Source: Sunxiuqinia indica
GTDB lineage: Bacteria > Bacteroidota > Bacteroidia > Bacteroidales > Prolixibacteraceae
Assembly (NCBI RefSeq): GCF_009847015.1
Contig: NZ_WVEM01000006.1
Span: forward strand, 186,001-250,000
Reading direction: 5' to 3'
DNA: 64,000 nt
The notes beneath the pieces are model-generated. The model worked only from the letters and a program-made list of their open reading frames with translations. It searched no databases and was not told the DNA's origin. A program made the position numbers and the translations under genes. Positions 18,037-27,196 of this stretch are shown one piece after another (position 1 is the first letter of the stretch; the number at the start of each line of letters is the position of its first letter).

Positions 18037-18822
18037 ATGGAAATTGTAACCGATACCAAGGTCATGTTGGAGTGTAAAGATCTAACAAAAGCTTATCCAA
18101 CACCAACAGGTGATTTTGTCGTGCTGGAAGATTTTCAGCTACAAGTTAAAGAAGAAGAATTTATATCGATCATCGGTCATTCAGGCTGCGGAAAATCAAC
18201 CCTCTTAACCATGGTCGCAGGCTTGAATGAGATTACAGCAGGTCAGGTTTTACTTGACGAGGTACCAATCAACGGAGCGGGTCCTGACCGGGCAGTTGTC
18301 TTTCAATCGCCCAGCCTGTTCCCCTGGATGACAGCCCTTGAAAATGTGATGATCGGAGTGAAACAAGTTTTCCCGCATGCCACAAAAGCCCAGCGAAACG
18401 ACATTTGTAAATACTATTTGAGCAAAGTTGGCCTGGCTGATGCCTTTCATAAAAAGGCGATTGATTTATCGCAGGGCATGAAGCAACGAGTTGGAATTGC
18501 CCGGGCATTTGCTTTAAAGCCAAAAGTTTTATTACTTGACGAACCATTTGGCATGCTCGACTCAATGACTCGTGTAGAACTACAGGACGTTCTGATTGAT
18601 GTGTGGTCCAAAGAAAAAATTACAGCGATTATGGTTACACATGACGTGGACGAGGCTATTTTCTTGTCGGACCGGGTGATTATGATGACCTCCGGCCCTT
18701 ATGCCAAAGTAGGCGATGTGGCTCACATTAAATTAAAACGCCCCCGTGAACGTCATACTGTAGTAGAGCATCCTAATTTTTATAAATATCGTCAACACTT
18801 ACTAACATTCCTGGATCATTAA
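18037..18822 (+). CDS. nrtD: Nitrate-type ABC transporter ATP-binding protein 2 (NrtD-like)
   Basis: A 261-residue ATPase with Walker A GHSGCGKST, an altered signature LSQGMKQRV, Walker B VLLLDEP and an intact H-switch (MVTHDVDEA). With NrtC it should form the heterodimeric motor for the NrtB permease. The two nucleotide sites would be unequal: one partner has a degenerate signature and the other a degenerate H-switch. It lies 20 bp after nrtC and 9 bp before the second Crp/Fnr gene. Confidence 0.92.
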   Translation: MEIVTDTKVMLECKDLTKAYPTPTGDFVVLEDFQLQVKEEEFISIIGHSGCGKSTLLTMVAGLNEITAGQVLLDEVPINGAGPDRAVVFQSPSLFPWMTALENVMIGVKQVFPHATKAQRNDICKYYLSKVGLADAFHKKAIDLSQGMKQRVGIARAFALKPKVLLLDEPFGMLDSMTRVELQDVLIDVWSKEKITAIMVTHDVDEAIFLSDRVIMMTSGPYAKVGDVAHIKLKRPRERHTVVEHPNFYKYRQHLLTFLDH

Positions 18823-18831
18823 TATAAACCC

Positions 18832-19545
18832 ATGAACCTTAAAAGTTATAGCTGTCATTCCTGCACCAACGAAAATTGCTTGATTAAAAAGCACATTCAG
18901 ACTGAAGCGATACAGCCCTATCTCAAGCAGAAAAATACATTCCCGTGCAACAAAAAGCAGCAATTTATTCTCGAGGGAGCTCCTGTCAGCGGGCTATATT
19001 TTATTTACGAAGGCTGCGTAAAAGTTTTTAAACAAACAGCCAACAAAAATTCGCAGATTATTCGTTTTTCCAAAAACGGTGAGATTGTTGGCCACCGCGG
19101 CTTTGGAACCAATTACGTATACGACATCAGCGCGAGTGCTTTAACTGACTCTATTCTCTGTAACTTCTCGACCGATGTGTTGATAGAAATGTTACACAAA
19201 ACACCGCCGTTAATGTTCGATTTTATGCTTTTTTATGCGGATCAGCTTCAGAAAAGCGAGGCCAATGCCAAACGGTTTGCACAGATGACCGTTCGTGAAA
19301 AAGTAATCAATGGCTTGTTATTCATCATGCAAAAGTTTGGACAAACTGATGGTTTCATCAACATAACGCTTTCACGCAAGGACATTGCAGACTTTGCAGG
19401 CACTTCAACCGATCAGGTAATTCGTGTTATTTCGGCCTTAAAAAAAGAAGGACTGTTAACAGCTAAAGGTAAAAAACTAGGCATGCCAGATGTTGAAAAA
19501 TTTGAAGCGCAACTTAAAGAAACACAATATTTCCTGGAAGGATAA
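18832..19545 (+). CDS. Second Crp/Fnr family regulator with FNR-like cysteine set
   Basis: A 237-residue paralogue, equal in length to the regulator at 11728. It keeps C8, C11, C16, C39 and C110 at identical positions and the recognition-helix residues DQVIRV. Only 9 bp separate it from nrtD, so it is the last gene of the porin-nrtABCD operon and likely feeds back on nitrogen genes. Four of these Cys (8, 11, 16, 110) match the FNR [4Fe-4S] ligand spacing, so an O2- or NO-responsive cluster is plausible but inferred. The two paralogues may form heterodimers or regulate different halves of the cluster. Confidence 0.9.
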   Translation: MNLKSYSCHSCTNENCLIKKHIQTEAIQPYLKQKNTFPCNKKQQFILEGAPVSGLYFIYEGCVKVFKQTANKNSQIIRFSKNGEIVGHRGFGTNYVYDISASALTDSILCNFSTDVLIEMLHKTPPLMFDFMLFYADQLQKSEANAKRFAQMTVREKVINGLLFIMQKFGQTDGFINITLSRKDIADFAGTSTDQVIRVISALKKEGLLTAKGKKLGMPDVEKFEAQLKETQYFLEG

Positions 19546-19735
19546 CTCGATAGCTTAAAAAAATAATTCCTTGCAAATCAGCTCCAACTATTGTGATGAG
19601 TTGCTTTCACTGTCCTTTCATTATTGGATAGTCTATAATACTCGCTAAACACCAGCAATAATCATCTAAAAAACTTCGAACCCAGATCATAAAAATATTC
19701 TGTTTAAGGCGCTCTCCCGAAATACACATATAAAA

Positions 19736-19763
19736 AAGCAGCTACAAAAACTTGTAACCGCTT
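19736..19763 (-). terminator. Intrinsic terminator downstream of tRNA fragment (minus strand)
   Basis: AAGCAGCTACAA (19736-19747) pairs with TTGTAACCGCTT (19752-19763). The two mismatches on the plus strand become G-U pairs in minus-strand RNA, and six consecutive Ts follow on the minus strand, which sets the orientation. It sits where the terminator of a minus-strand tRNA gene would be. Confidence 0.65.
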
Positions 19764-19774
19764 GTTTATTGATG

Positions 19775-19795
19775 TGGGCCCACCTGGGCTTGAAC
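19775..19795 (-). repeat. tRNA-Met(CAT) 3' fragment, 21 nt (attachment-site remnant)
   Basis: On the minus strand this is the 3' part of the T stem, T loop and acceptor strand of a tRNA (positions 53-73). It is identical to the corresponding part of the longer copy at 43891-43932. The tRNA is cut off inside the T arm. With the terminator on its left and a recombinase remnant on its right, it marks the boundary between the nitrogen cluster and an island inserted in a tRNA gene. Confidence 0.75.
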
Positions 19796-20213
19796 TATCC
19801 TTTAAACACATTTATTATCAAATACATGCAACGGCTCAGCATTAATTAGGTCTCGATTTTGACACCTTTTAAAAAGAACGTTCTATCTCTATTCAAAGTT
19901 AAAAATATTCACTATCCCCCATAATCTTGGGGTTAATCATTTCGTATTTTAGTCATTATGAATACCTGGAAAAAAACAAACTGAAGATAACAGCGAAAGC
20001 TATTTTTAACTTCTTCATTCATATTCCCTCAATCAATATTTTGATGAAATAACTTGTTCGATTGTACTAATTCTTCCTTCAAAATTCCTGTGGATTTTAA
20101 CTTCAGAAGTAGAGGGAATTGTACAAAGAACTATTTGAGAAATCTTACTATTACTATATTCAAAAAGGAATACTGAATCCCGATAGAAATAATCAACACC
20201 ACGATAATCTCCA

Positions 20214-20698
20214 GATTTCAGAAACGCATCTTATACTACCATAGGGATGTACCGTCGTGCAATTCGTTGCGTTGTCAATGATGCGAAGAAAACAGGCGTA
20301 ATAAAAGAAAATCAATATCCTTTTGGAAGTGGTAAATTTGAAATACCAACCGGCGAGGGCGTAAGCTGGCTCTTAATTTACAGCAAATAAAAGCAATTGT
20401 AATTTATTGTGATGGAAACGAAACGACTAAGAGGGACCGTGATTTATGGTTCTTTTCTTACTTGTGCGATGGAATTAATTTTGCTGATATGTTAAAACTC
20501 AAATACTCCAATATTCGTAATGGAGAAATTTGCTTTATGCGTTCTAAAACAGTCCGAACATCTAAAATTGAGAAAGAAACTTGTGCAGTTCCAACACCAG
20601 TTTTGAAAATTCATGATGAAGTTAAAGATTATGAGCAACTGGTTAAAGAGCAGGCTGAGAAAATAGAAAAGGAGAGGCTTGGAACAGAACAAAATTGA
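20214..20698 (+). pseudogene. Tyrosine recombinase remnant
   Basis: Pieces of a Bacteroidota tyrosine integrase appear in two frames. The first (20214 to about 20385) encodes the core-binding part DFRNASYTTIGMYRRAIR and ends PTGEGVSW before a stop. The second (about 20360-20698) gives NLQQIKAIVIY through CDGINFADMLKLKYSNIRNG and RSKT, which aligns with the catalytic-domain start of the intact enzyme at 44083 (RGMNFADMAILKWKDV, RSKT). The N-terminal domain and the His/Arg/Tyr catalytic half are missing, so it is inactive. A 1.3-kb stretch (19546-20845) holds only this remnant, the tRNA fragment and the next promoter. Confidence 0.82.
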
Positions 20699-20794
20699 AT
20701 AATTTTTAAAGGCCATCATTATTTTATTATTCTAAATGGCTTTATTTAGTAGTACATTTCAATTGAGGGCTGATATAAATAGGAGGAGTTCTCA

Positions 20795-20823
20795 TTTGAG
20801 CTAAACTTCTTTTTTTATCTTTG
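20795..20823 (+). promoter_or_regulatory. Bacteroidota-type promoter for the PUL1 regulator
   Basis: TTTG at 20795-20798, a 17-bp spacer and TATCTTTG at 20816-20823 fit the Bacteroidota consensus (TTTG at -33, TAnnTTTG at -7). The predicted start of transcription lies about 16 bp before the ATG at 20846. Confidence 0.6.
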
Positions 20824-20845
20824 AATTTGTTTTGAGCAGGAGACA

Positions 20846-23635
20846 ATGAAACCGTTATCACATCTAGTTATTCTATTTTTTATAATTTTATGCCAGCCAG
20901 CTTTATATGGTTCGGTCCTAACTTTCTCAAAACTTTCAGTTGAGAATGGTTTATCAAATAATGAAGTAAATGTAATTTATAAAGATTCTCATGGATTTAT
21001 CTGGTTTGGGACACTTCATGGGTTAGATCGTTTTGATGGAATTGAGATAAGGCCTTATACAGAAAAGTTTCCAGATCAACTTGAAAATATACTGTCGATT
21101 GAAGAGGATACAAGTAAGAACCTGTGGATTGGCACATCGGAGGGACTGTATGGATACCAGCAAAATCTGGATCGTTTCATAAAAATTTCATTAAATGAAA
21201 AATATTCAATTAATAGTATTCAGCTAATCGATGAAAATCGTTTATTTCTGGGAACCGAAAAAGGATTAGTGATCTATAATATTAACACCAAAGTTGTAAA
21301 GCATTTATTAATTGATAAAGAGAATCCTACAAGTTCTCAAAATTATATAACCGATATTCTACTTGATAGTCATGGTAGCTGCTGGTTAGCCACGCGTCAT
21401 GGATTAACCAGGATCACAATTGATGATAACGAGGTTAATAATTATTATTTCGAGTCTGAATATCAGGAAGACTACAACACGTTTACCTCCTTATGTGTAG
21501 TTGGTAACAGAATGTACCTGGGTACTGCGAATAAGGGAATTGTCGAGTTCAATTTAAATAACAAAATATTCACAAAAAATAATACGGTTGGAGATTGCCT
21601 GGTGACAACAATTTCAAGTGATAATAGAGAAAAATTATATATTGGCACCAATGGTTCAGGACTACTGATACTAAATCTCAGGACAAATCAAATTGACGTT
21701 GTTGAAAAACTAGAGGATGATCCCAGATCATTGAGTTCTAATTCAGTTTATTCGTTTCTTCTTGATGAAAATCAGCGTTTATGGATTGGAACATATTCAG
21801 GAGGAGTAAATTTCTCAAATACTGTATTAGGTGGTTTTCATCTCCACAATATTTCAACTGATTATACAACGGTAAATAAAAGCATACGATCATTTTATTT
21901 TTCCCCTGAAGGTAACCGCTATTTTGGTACCAGGAATGGATTCATTCACATGGATAAAAATGACGAGATAAAACTCTTCCGTGATAATAATACAGATGGG
22001 CAATTGAGATCGAATATTATTCTTGCCATTTATCCATTTAATAACCATCTGCTTATTGGAACCTACGGAGGGGGAATAAGCGTTTACGATCCAATAAATA
22101 GGCATATGAGCTCATTTTTGGACGATGACAGATTTCTAAACAGTAATAACTACGCTTTTACTACGGATAATGAAGGTCGGCTGTGGATTGCCTCTCACAA
22201 TGGAATTTATAGTTTTCAAGAGCGTGAAGGAAAGATTAATAACTATAACATTGAAAATTCTCAATTAAACAGTAATGAGATTTTCTATTTAACAACTGAC
22301 TCTGAAAATCGGCTTTGGCTTGGGACTAGCAAGGGATTTTCTGTATACAACATTGAAGGCGACAGTTTAAAAGAAATCCAACTTCCGAAAATCGCGGAAA
22401 ATTCAAATAAGGTAAACTATATCACCGAGGATCTGGCAGGAAATATGTGGATATGTACAGAAATTGGTGGCCTGTACATGCTAAATGATGACCTTGATAA
22501 TTATAAGGTCTACAAACAGAAAGATGGTTTACCAGATAACTCGGTTTGTTCAATTGTCGAAAACAGCCCCGGAAGTTTTTGGATTAGTACACTCAAAGGA
22601 TTTTGTCATTTCTCCCTCAAGGAAAATAGTTTTAAGAATTATTCAATTTCAGATGGATTGCCGGGCTTGGTGTTTTCGCCTGCTGCTGTGTATTTGGCAA
22701 ACGATGGGCAACTGTGGTTTGGTAACGAAAAAGGATTAATGGGATTCTATCCTGAAAATGTTGATGAAAAAGTTATAGAATCGCGAATTGTAATTACCAA
22801 TTTATATACTTCGGGTAAGAATGTTGTATTAGAAGACAATTCTACTCTTAACAAACCAATTGAATTTTCTGAAGAGTTGGTTCTAGATTATAAATCTAAC
22901 AACATTGGTTTCCGGTTTGTAGATTTAAACTATTTAAGTCCCTATGACAATAACTACTTTGTTATGCTTGAGGGCTTGGATAAAAAATGGCAAAATAATG
23001 GCAACAAGAATACCATATTTTATGATGGATTAAAACCAGGGGAATATGTATTTAAAATTAAAAATGTTGTAAGTGCTGCGGAAGAAACTGAAAACATCAA
23101 GGAATTAAAGATTATTGTTAGCCAGCCATTTACAAGAAGTGCCACTTTTTGGATTGGAATAATCCTCGTTGTAATTGCCATTTGTGCATACCTGTATCGT
23201 ACCTACACAAAGCTTATGAAGATTCAGCAAAAATATATTGAAGCGCATGAAGATGTACGCAAGTATCAAAGTTCTGGGCTCAGTGATAAGGATTTGAATG
23301 TTATCGTTGAGAAGATAAGACACTATGTTAAAACAGAAAAAGCTTATTTAAACGCAGATATAAAATTAAGTGAGGTGGCAAATAAACTTAATATTCCGAC
23401 CCACCATATCTCGCAAGCATTGAACCAGGTGTTAGATCAGGGATTTTCTGATTTCTTAAATAAGTACCGAGTGCGAGAAGTGCGGTATTTGCTTGAAAAC
23501 GATGCCCAAAAAAATCTAACTCTGATGGCGATTGCCCGACAATGCGGTTTTAATTCCAAAACGTCATTTTATCGGGTTTTCAAAAAATTCACTGGTAAAA
23601 CACCTATCGATTATATTGATTCTCTTAAATCCTAA
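20846..23635 (+). CDS. Propeller/AraC membrane regulator without histidine kinase (PUL1)
   Basis: A 929-residue regulator. After a signal peptide (about 1-22) come about a dozen two-component-regulator propeller repeats (recurrent GLWIGT-like and W-GT motifs, about 30-640), a Y_Y_Y domain (about 680-765), one membrane helix (about 770-788), a short coiled linker, and an AraC-type helix-turn-helix (about 825-929, with CGFNSKTSFYRVFKKFTGKTP). Classical hybrid two-component sensors of PULs also have histidine kinase and receiver domains; both are absent here. The periplasmic sensor is therefore joined directly to the DNA-binding domain by one helix. It very likely senses the PUL1 oligosaccharide and activates the SusCD operon 336 bp downstream. 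Confidence 0.9.
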   Translation: MKPLSHLVILFFIILCQPALYGSVLTFSKLSVENGLSNNEVNVIYKDSHGFIWFGTLHGLDRFDGIEIRPYTEKFPDQLENILSIEEDTSKNLWIGTSEGLYGYQQNLDRFIKISLNEKYSINSIQLIDENRLFLGTEKGLVIYNINTKVVKHLLIDKENPTSSQNYITDILLDSHGSCWLATRHGLTRITIDDNEVNNYYFESEYQEDYNTFTSLCVVGNRMYLGTANKGIVEFNLNNKIFTKNNTVGDCLVTTISSDNREKLYIGTNGSGLLILNLRTNQIDVVEKLEDDPRSLSSNSVYSFLLDENQRLWIGTYSGGVNFSNTVLGGFHLHNISTDYTTVNKSIRSFYFSPEGNRYFGTRNGFIHMDKNDEIKLFRDNNTDGQLRSNIILAIYPFNNHLLIGTYGGGISVYDPINRHMSSFLDDDRFLNSNNYAFTTDNEGRLWIASHNGIYSFQEREGKINNYNIENSQLNSNEIFYLTTDSENRLWLGTSKGFSVYNIEGDSLKEIQLPKIAENSNKVNYITEDLAGNMWICTEIGGLYMLNDDLDNYKVYKQKDGLPDNSVCSIVENSPGSFWISTLKGFCHFSLKENSFKNYSISDGLPGLVFSPAAVYLANDGQLWFGNEKGLMGFYPENVDEKVIESRIVITNLYTSGKNVVLEDNSTLNKPIEFSEELVLDYKSNNIGFRFVDLNYLSPYDNNYFVMLEGLDKKWQNNGNKNTIFYDGLKPGEYVFKIKNVVSAAEETENIKELKIIVSQPFTRSATFWIGIILVVIAICAYLYRTYTKLMKIQQKYIEAHEDVRKYQSSGLSDKDLNVIVEKIRHYVKTEKAYLNADIKLSEVANKLNIPTHHISQALNQVLDQGFSDFLNKYRVREVRYLLENDAQKNLTLMAIARQCGFNSKTSFYRVFKKFTGKTPIDYIDSLKS

Positions 23636-23971
23636 GAGCTAATCCATATTCTTCTTTAACAAATTTGCAACAAATACTAACCGACAAGATTTACGATGTT
23701 TTTGATTAGCCTTTTATTGTACCAAATTCCCTATGGAACGAAATTCTTTTGAAATTTATCTGACCCGGGCCTTTACGCCCACACTGTCAGCATTTTACAA
23801 ACTCCCGACCAGTGAGTTTCAAATAATTATTTGATACTTCAAAGAGTACCATTTTCTTGAAAAACAGCTTTTGTCTGACCTAACTTTACAAAATCTGAGA
23901 TGATAAAGAAATGCCAGTTTTTGGCAAGCAAGAAATGACGTAAATCAATAATTCAGTTAAAACTAAAATTT
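23636..23971. promoter_or_regulatory. 336-bp control region of the PUL1 SusC operon
   Basis: No gene is visible. A possible promoter is TTCTTG at 23854-23859 with TAACTTTA at 23881-23888, one base from the TAnnTTTG consensus, giving a leader of about 75 nt. The AraC-type regulator encoded upstream should bind in this region, but I cannot define its site. Confidence 0.4.
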
Positions 23972-26900
23972 ATGAAAAAAAAGAATCCGAATGTTTTTTT
24001 GAAAGACAGAGGTAAAGGTCTGTTTTCTCTCATCAGTATTATTATAATATTATTAGTGCTGGTAAGTAGTTCGGTTTTTGCTCAACAGGCAAAAACCTTA
24101 AGTGGCACCGTAAAGGATGAAAACGGAGTTACTCTTCCAGGCGTAACTGTTGTTGTTGATGGTACAACAACCGGAACTGTGACCGACATGGATGGTCATT
24201 TTAGGCTTGATGTTCCTTCCGATGCGCAGGCATTACAGTTTTCATTCGTAGGCATGAAAACACAAACTGTACCTCTTGGAAATAAAACTACTTTTGAAAT
24301 TACCATGCTTAGTGAAGCAATTGGTTTGGAAGAAGTCGTTGCTGTGGGATATGGAATACAGAAAAAAGCAACGCTTACAGGAGCCATTGAGACAGTTAAA
24401 GCAGAAACGTTTAAAGATCGTGCAGTAACAAGTCCGGCATTGGCGTTACAAGGACAAAGCCCGGGTCTTGTTGTAACCCGCACTTCTTCGCGGCCCGGCA
24501 ACGAAGACCTCAATTTGCAAATAAGAGGAGCAACGTCGGTAAATGGAGGCACTCCGTTAATTGTTATTGATGGAGCACCTGTTGTGAATGACGATGCTTT
24601 TTATAACATGAACCCAGACGATATTGAGTCTATAAGTGTACTGAAAGATGGAGCTGCTGCCATTTACGGATCCCGGGCAGCTAATGGTGTGCTTCTCGTG
24701 GAAACCAAGCGAGGTTCGGCGGGTAAAATTAAGGTGAATTTAACCAGTAATCTTCGGGTAAATTCGATTGGTATAAAACCTGCCGTACCAGGCATGAAAC
24801 AATATGCCAGAATGTTTATGGAGGCTACCGATGAGGATTTGGCCTATGCGGGTACTGCTTGGTATTGGGGCTGGAGAAACAGGGAAACGCTGGAAAGAAT
24901 GCAAGGTGATGGACCGGGAGAAGGACCGGGCATATATACTACCGAGTACTGGGGAGATATTTACCTCGGAGACGCTTCCCGGTTTGATGATATGTATGGA
25001 ACTTCTTACTCGCATCAAACTAATTTCAGTATTTCGGGTGGCTCTGAAAAATCCAGCTATAGAATTTCTGCCGGATATGCTGAAAACGTAGGTAATCTTA
25101 TTCCCGCGTATGATGGCAAAGAGCAACATAACTTAAGGTTTAATCACAATTATAAAATTTCGAAGAGGATAAAATTAGAAACAGGCTTGTCTTATCTGAG
25201 GTCTCATGTTTCCTCTCCATCTGGGGGGTTAGGAGTTACTTCTTTGGCCAATGATCCTCCATTGTTCCCTTCCAAAAACCCTTATGGTCAGTGGTATGCC
25301 AACTTTGGTATTGCCGGAAACAGGCACTCGGTGGCTAATGTTGTAAATGGTGGCCGTGAAGAGAAATATACCGATCAGTTTAAACTATACATGGCCGCTA
25401 TTGCGGATATTACGGATGACCTGAACTTTAGGGTTACTGCAAGTGTAGATAAAGAGTTTTGGGATCGCGAAACCTATAAAATTAATGTTCCTACCTATAC
25501 TTGGTTTGGAGAAAAAGCCCCTGAATCGGTGAATCCCGGCACAACCCCTTCATTCGAAAAAGAGAAATATTTTACCACCTATGAAAATTACGGTGCTTTT
25601 CTCGACTACAAGAAGACGCTTTGGACTGATCACAACTTTGGTTTAATGGTGGGTACTACTGCGGAACTAAGAACGACAGATGTACTGAAAGGGAAAAGAC
25701 AAGGTTTCGAAGATTATGGAATTTATGATTTGAATGTTGCATCGCTTGAAAACGATGTGACCAATGAAGGAGGATCTACGAACTGGGGCTTTCTGTCCTA
25801 TGTAGGACGATTCAATTACAATTATAAAGATAAATATTTATTTGAGCTAACCGGCCGGAGAGACGGATCATCAAAGTTCCATCCCGATTATCGCTGGTCA
25901 AATTTCGGAGGAGCTTCAGTAGGCTGGGTTATTACCGAAGAATCATTTATGCAAGACATTCCGGGTTTGGACTTCCTCAAACTAAAGGCTAGTTATGGCG
26001 AGATGGGAGGTCAGGTTGGAATTGGTAACCATGACTACGTTTCTTCAATAGCCCTCCGTACGGTTGTTTTTGGTACACCTGCGGACAACCAAACCAGAGC
26101 ATATGTGGATGGGCTAACCAGCCTGAACCGTACCTGGGAGAGAATAGGAATGGCTAATTATGGCGCTGAGTTTAGAGCTCTTAATAATAAACTATCAGGA
26201 TCGTTTGATTATTTTAATAAGAAGAACGATGGAATGCTGATCGCGGTAAATTATCCTGATATACTGGGAGGAAATGCTCCTAAAACAAACAGTGGAATAT
26301 TGAAAGTGCATGGCTGGGAGGCGGCACTCTCGTGGCGGTCTTCCGTCGGTGAATTTAAATATAATGTATCCCTCAACATGAGTGATGCAAGAAATGAGCT
26401 GGTAAGCATGGAAGGTGTTAGCACATATACGGCTGGCCTCAACAAAACGGTGCAAGGTTACCCGCTCAATTCGTATTTTCTCTATCAAACCGATGGTTTT
26501 TTTGCGAATGAAGCAGAAGTCCAGGCTTATTACGACCAATTGGATAATGGAGGAGATATTCCTAATGGAGGCGATGCAAATATTCGCTTGCGTCCAGGAG
26601 ACACCAGGAAAATTAACCTGGATGGAGATAATATCATTCTCGGCTCAGGATCAACAGTTGAAGGTGACGGTGATATAAAATACATGGGAGACAATGCGCC
26701 ACACTATACCTATGGTATAAACTTAGGTTTCCAATACAAAGGATTTGATTTTAGTACTTTCTTTCAGGGAGTGCTTAATCAAAATATCGTTAGAAAAGAC
26801 AATATGGCATTTCCATATGCAACGGTAGGTAACAATCAGACCACGGCATATGAAGGCAAGACCTGGACGGAAGAAAAACCGGACGCATCCTATCCCAGAT

Positions 26901-27184
26901 TAACAGTACAGTCAACCCGGGCAAAATGGAATTGGGCCAATAATGATTTTGTAATGCAAAATAACCGCTATATCAGAATGAAAACACTGGTAGTTGGCTA
27001 CACATTCAGCAACCTCAACATTGGTAATTACGCTTTAGACAACTTCCGCATTTATTTCTCAGGAAATGACTTGTTTGAATTTACCAGTATCAAGGATGGT
27101 TGGGATCCTGAGTTTGGTGCCAGTAGCCATAGTTCCTATCCGTTTAACAGAACCTATTCTTTAGGTTTAAATGTGACATTCTAA
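23972..27184 (+). CDS. SusC-like TonB-dependent outer-membrane transporter (PUL1)
   Basis: A 1070-residue transporter for large oligosaccharides. The signal peptide ends near residue 38 (VFAQQ). A carboxypeptidase-D-like beta-sandwich follows (about 43-115), then the TonB-box-like EEVVAVGYG, the plug with LQIRGATSVNGG and SVLKDGAAAIYGSRAANGV, and the 22-stranded barrel ending in SLGLNVTF. It lacks an STN domain, so it does not signal through an anti-sigma factor, in agreement with the propeller/AraC regulator upstream. It works with the SusD protein encoded 12 bp downstream. Confidence 0.97.
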   Translation: MKKKNPNVFLKDRGKGLFSLISIIIILLVLVSSSVFAQQAKTLSGTVKDENGVTLPGVTVVVDGTTTGTVTDMDGHFRLDVPSDAQALQFSFVGMKTQTVPLGNKTTFEITMLSEAIGLEEVVAVGYGIQKKATLTGAIETVKAETFKDRAVTSPALALQGQSPGLVVTRTSSRPGNEDLNLQIRGATSVNGGTPLIVIDGAPVVNDDAFYNMNPDDIESISVLKDGAAAIYGSRAANGVLLVETKRGSAGKIKVNLTSNLRVNSIGIKPAVPGMKQYARMFMEATDEDLAYAGTAWYWGWRNRETLERMQGDGPGEGPGIYTTEYWGDIYLGDASRFDDMYGTSYSHQTNFSISGGSEKSSYRISAGYAENVGNLIPAYDGKEQHNLRFNHNYKISKRIKLETGLSYLRSHVSSPSGGLGVTSLANDPPLFPSKNPYGQWYANFGIAGNRHSVANVVNGGREEKYTDQFKLYMAAIADITDDLNFRVTASVDKEFWDRETYKINVPTYTWFGEKAPESVNPGTTPSFEKEKYFTTYENYGAFLDYKKTLWTDHNFGLMVGTTAELRTTDVLKGKRQGFEDYGIYDLNVASLENDVTNEGGSTNWGFLSYVGRFNYNYKDKYLFELTGRRDGSSKFHPDYRWSNFGGASVGWVITEESFMQDIPGLDFLKLKASYGEMGGQVGIGNHDYVSSIALRTVVFGTPADNQTRAYVDGLTSLNRTWERIGMANYGAEFRALNNKLSGSFDYFNKKNDGMLIAVNYPDILGGNAPKTNSGILKVHGWEAALSWRSSVGEFKYNVSLNMSDARNELVSMEGVSTYTAGLNKTVQGYPLNSYFLYQTDGFFANEAEVQAYYDQLDNGGDIPNGGDANIRLRPGDTRKINLDGDNIILGSGSTVEGDGDIKYMGDNAPHYTYGINLGFQYKGFDFSTFFQGVLNQNIVRKDNMAFPYATVGNNQTTAYEGKTWTEEKPDASYPRLTVQSTRAKWNWANNDFVMQNNRYIRMKTLVVGYTFSNLNIGNYALDNFRIYFSGNDLFEFTSIKDGWDPEFGASSHSSYPFNRTYSLGLNVTF

Positions 27185-27196
27185 AAATTGAAAGAG

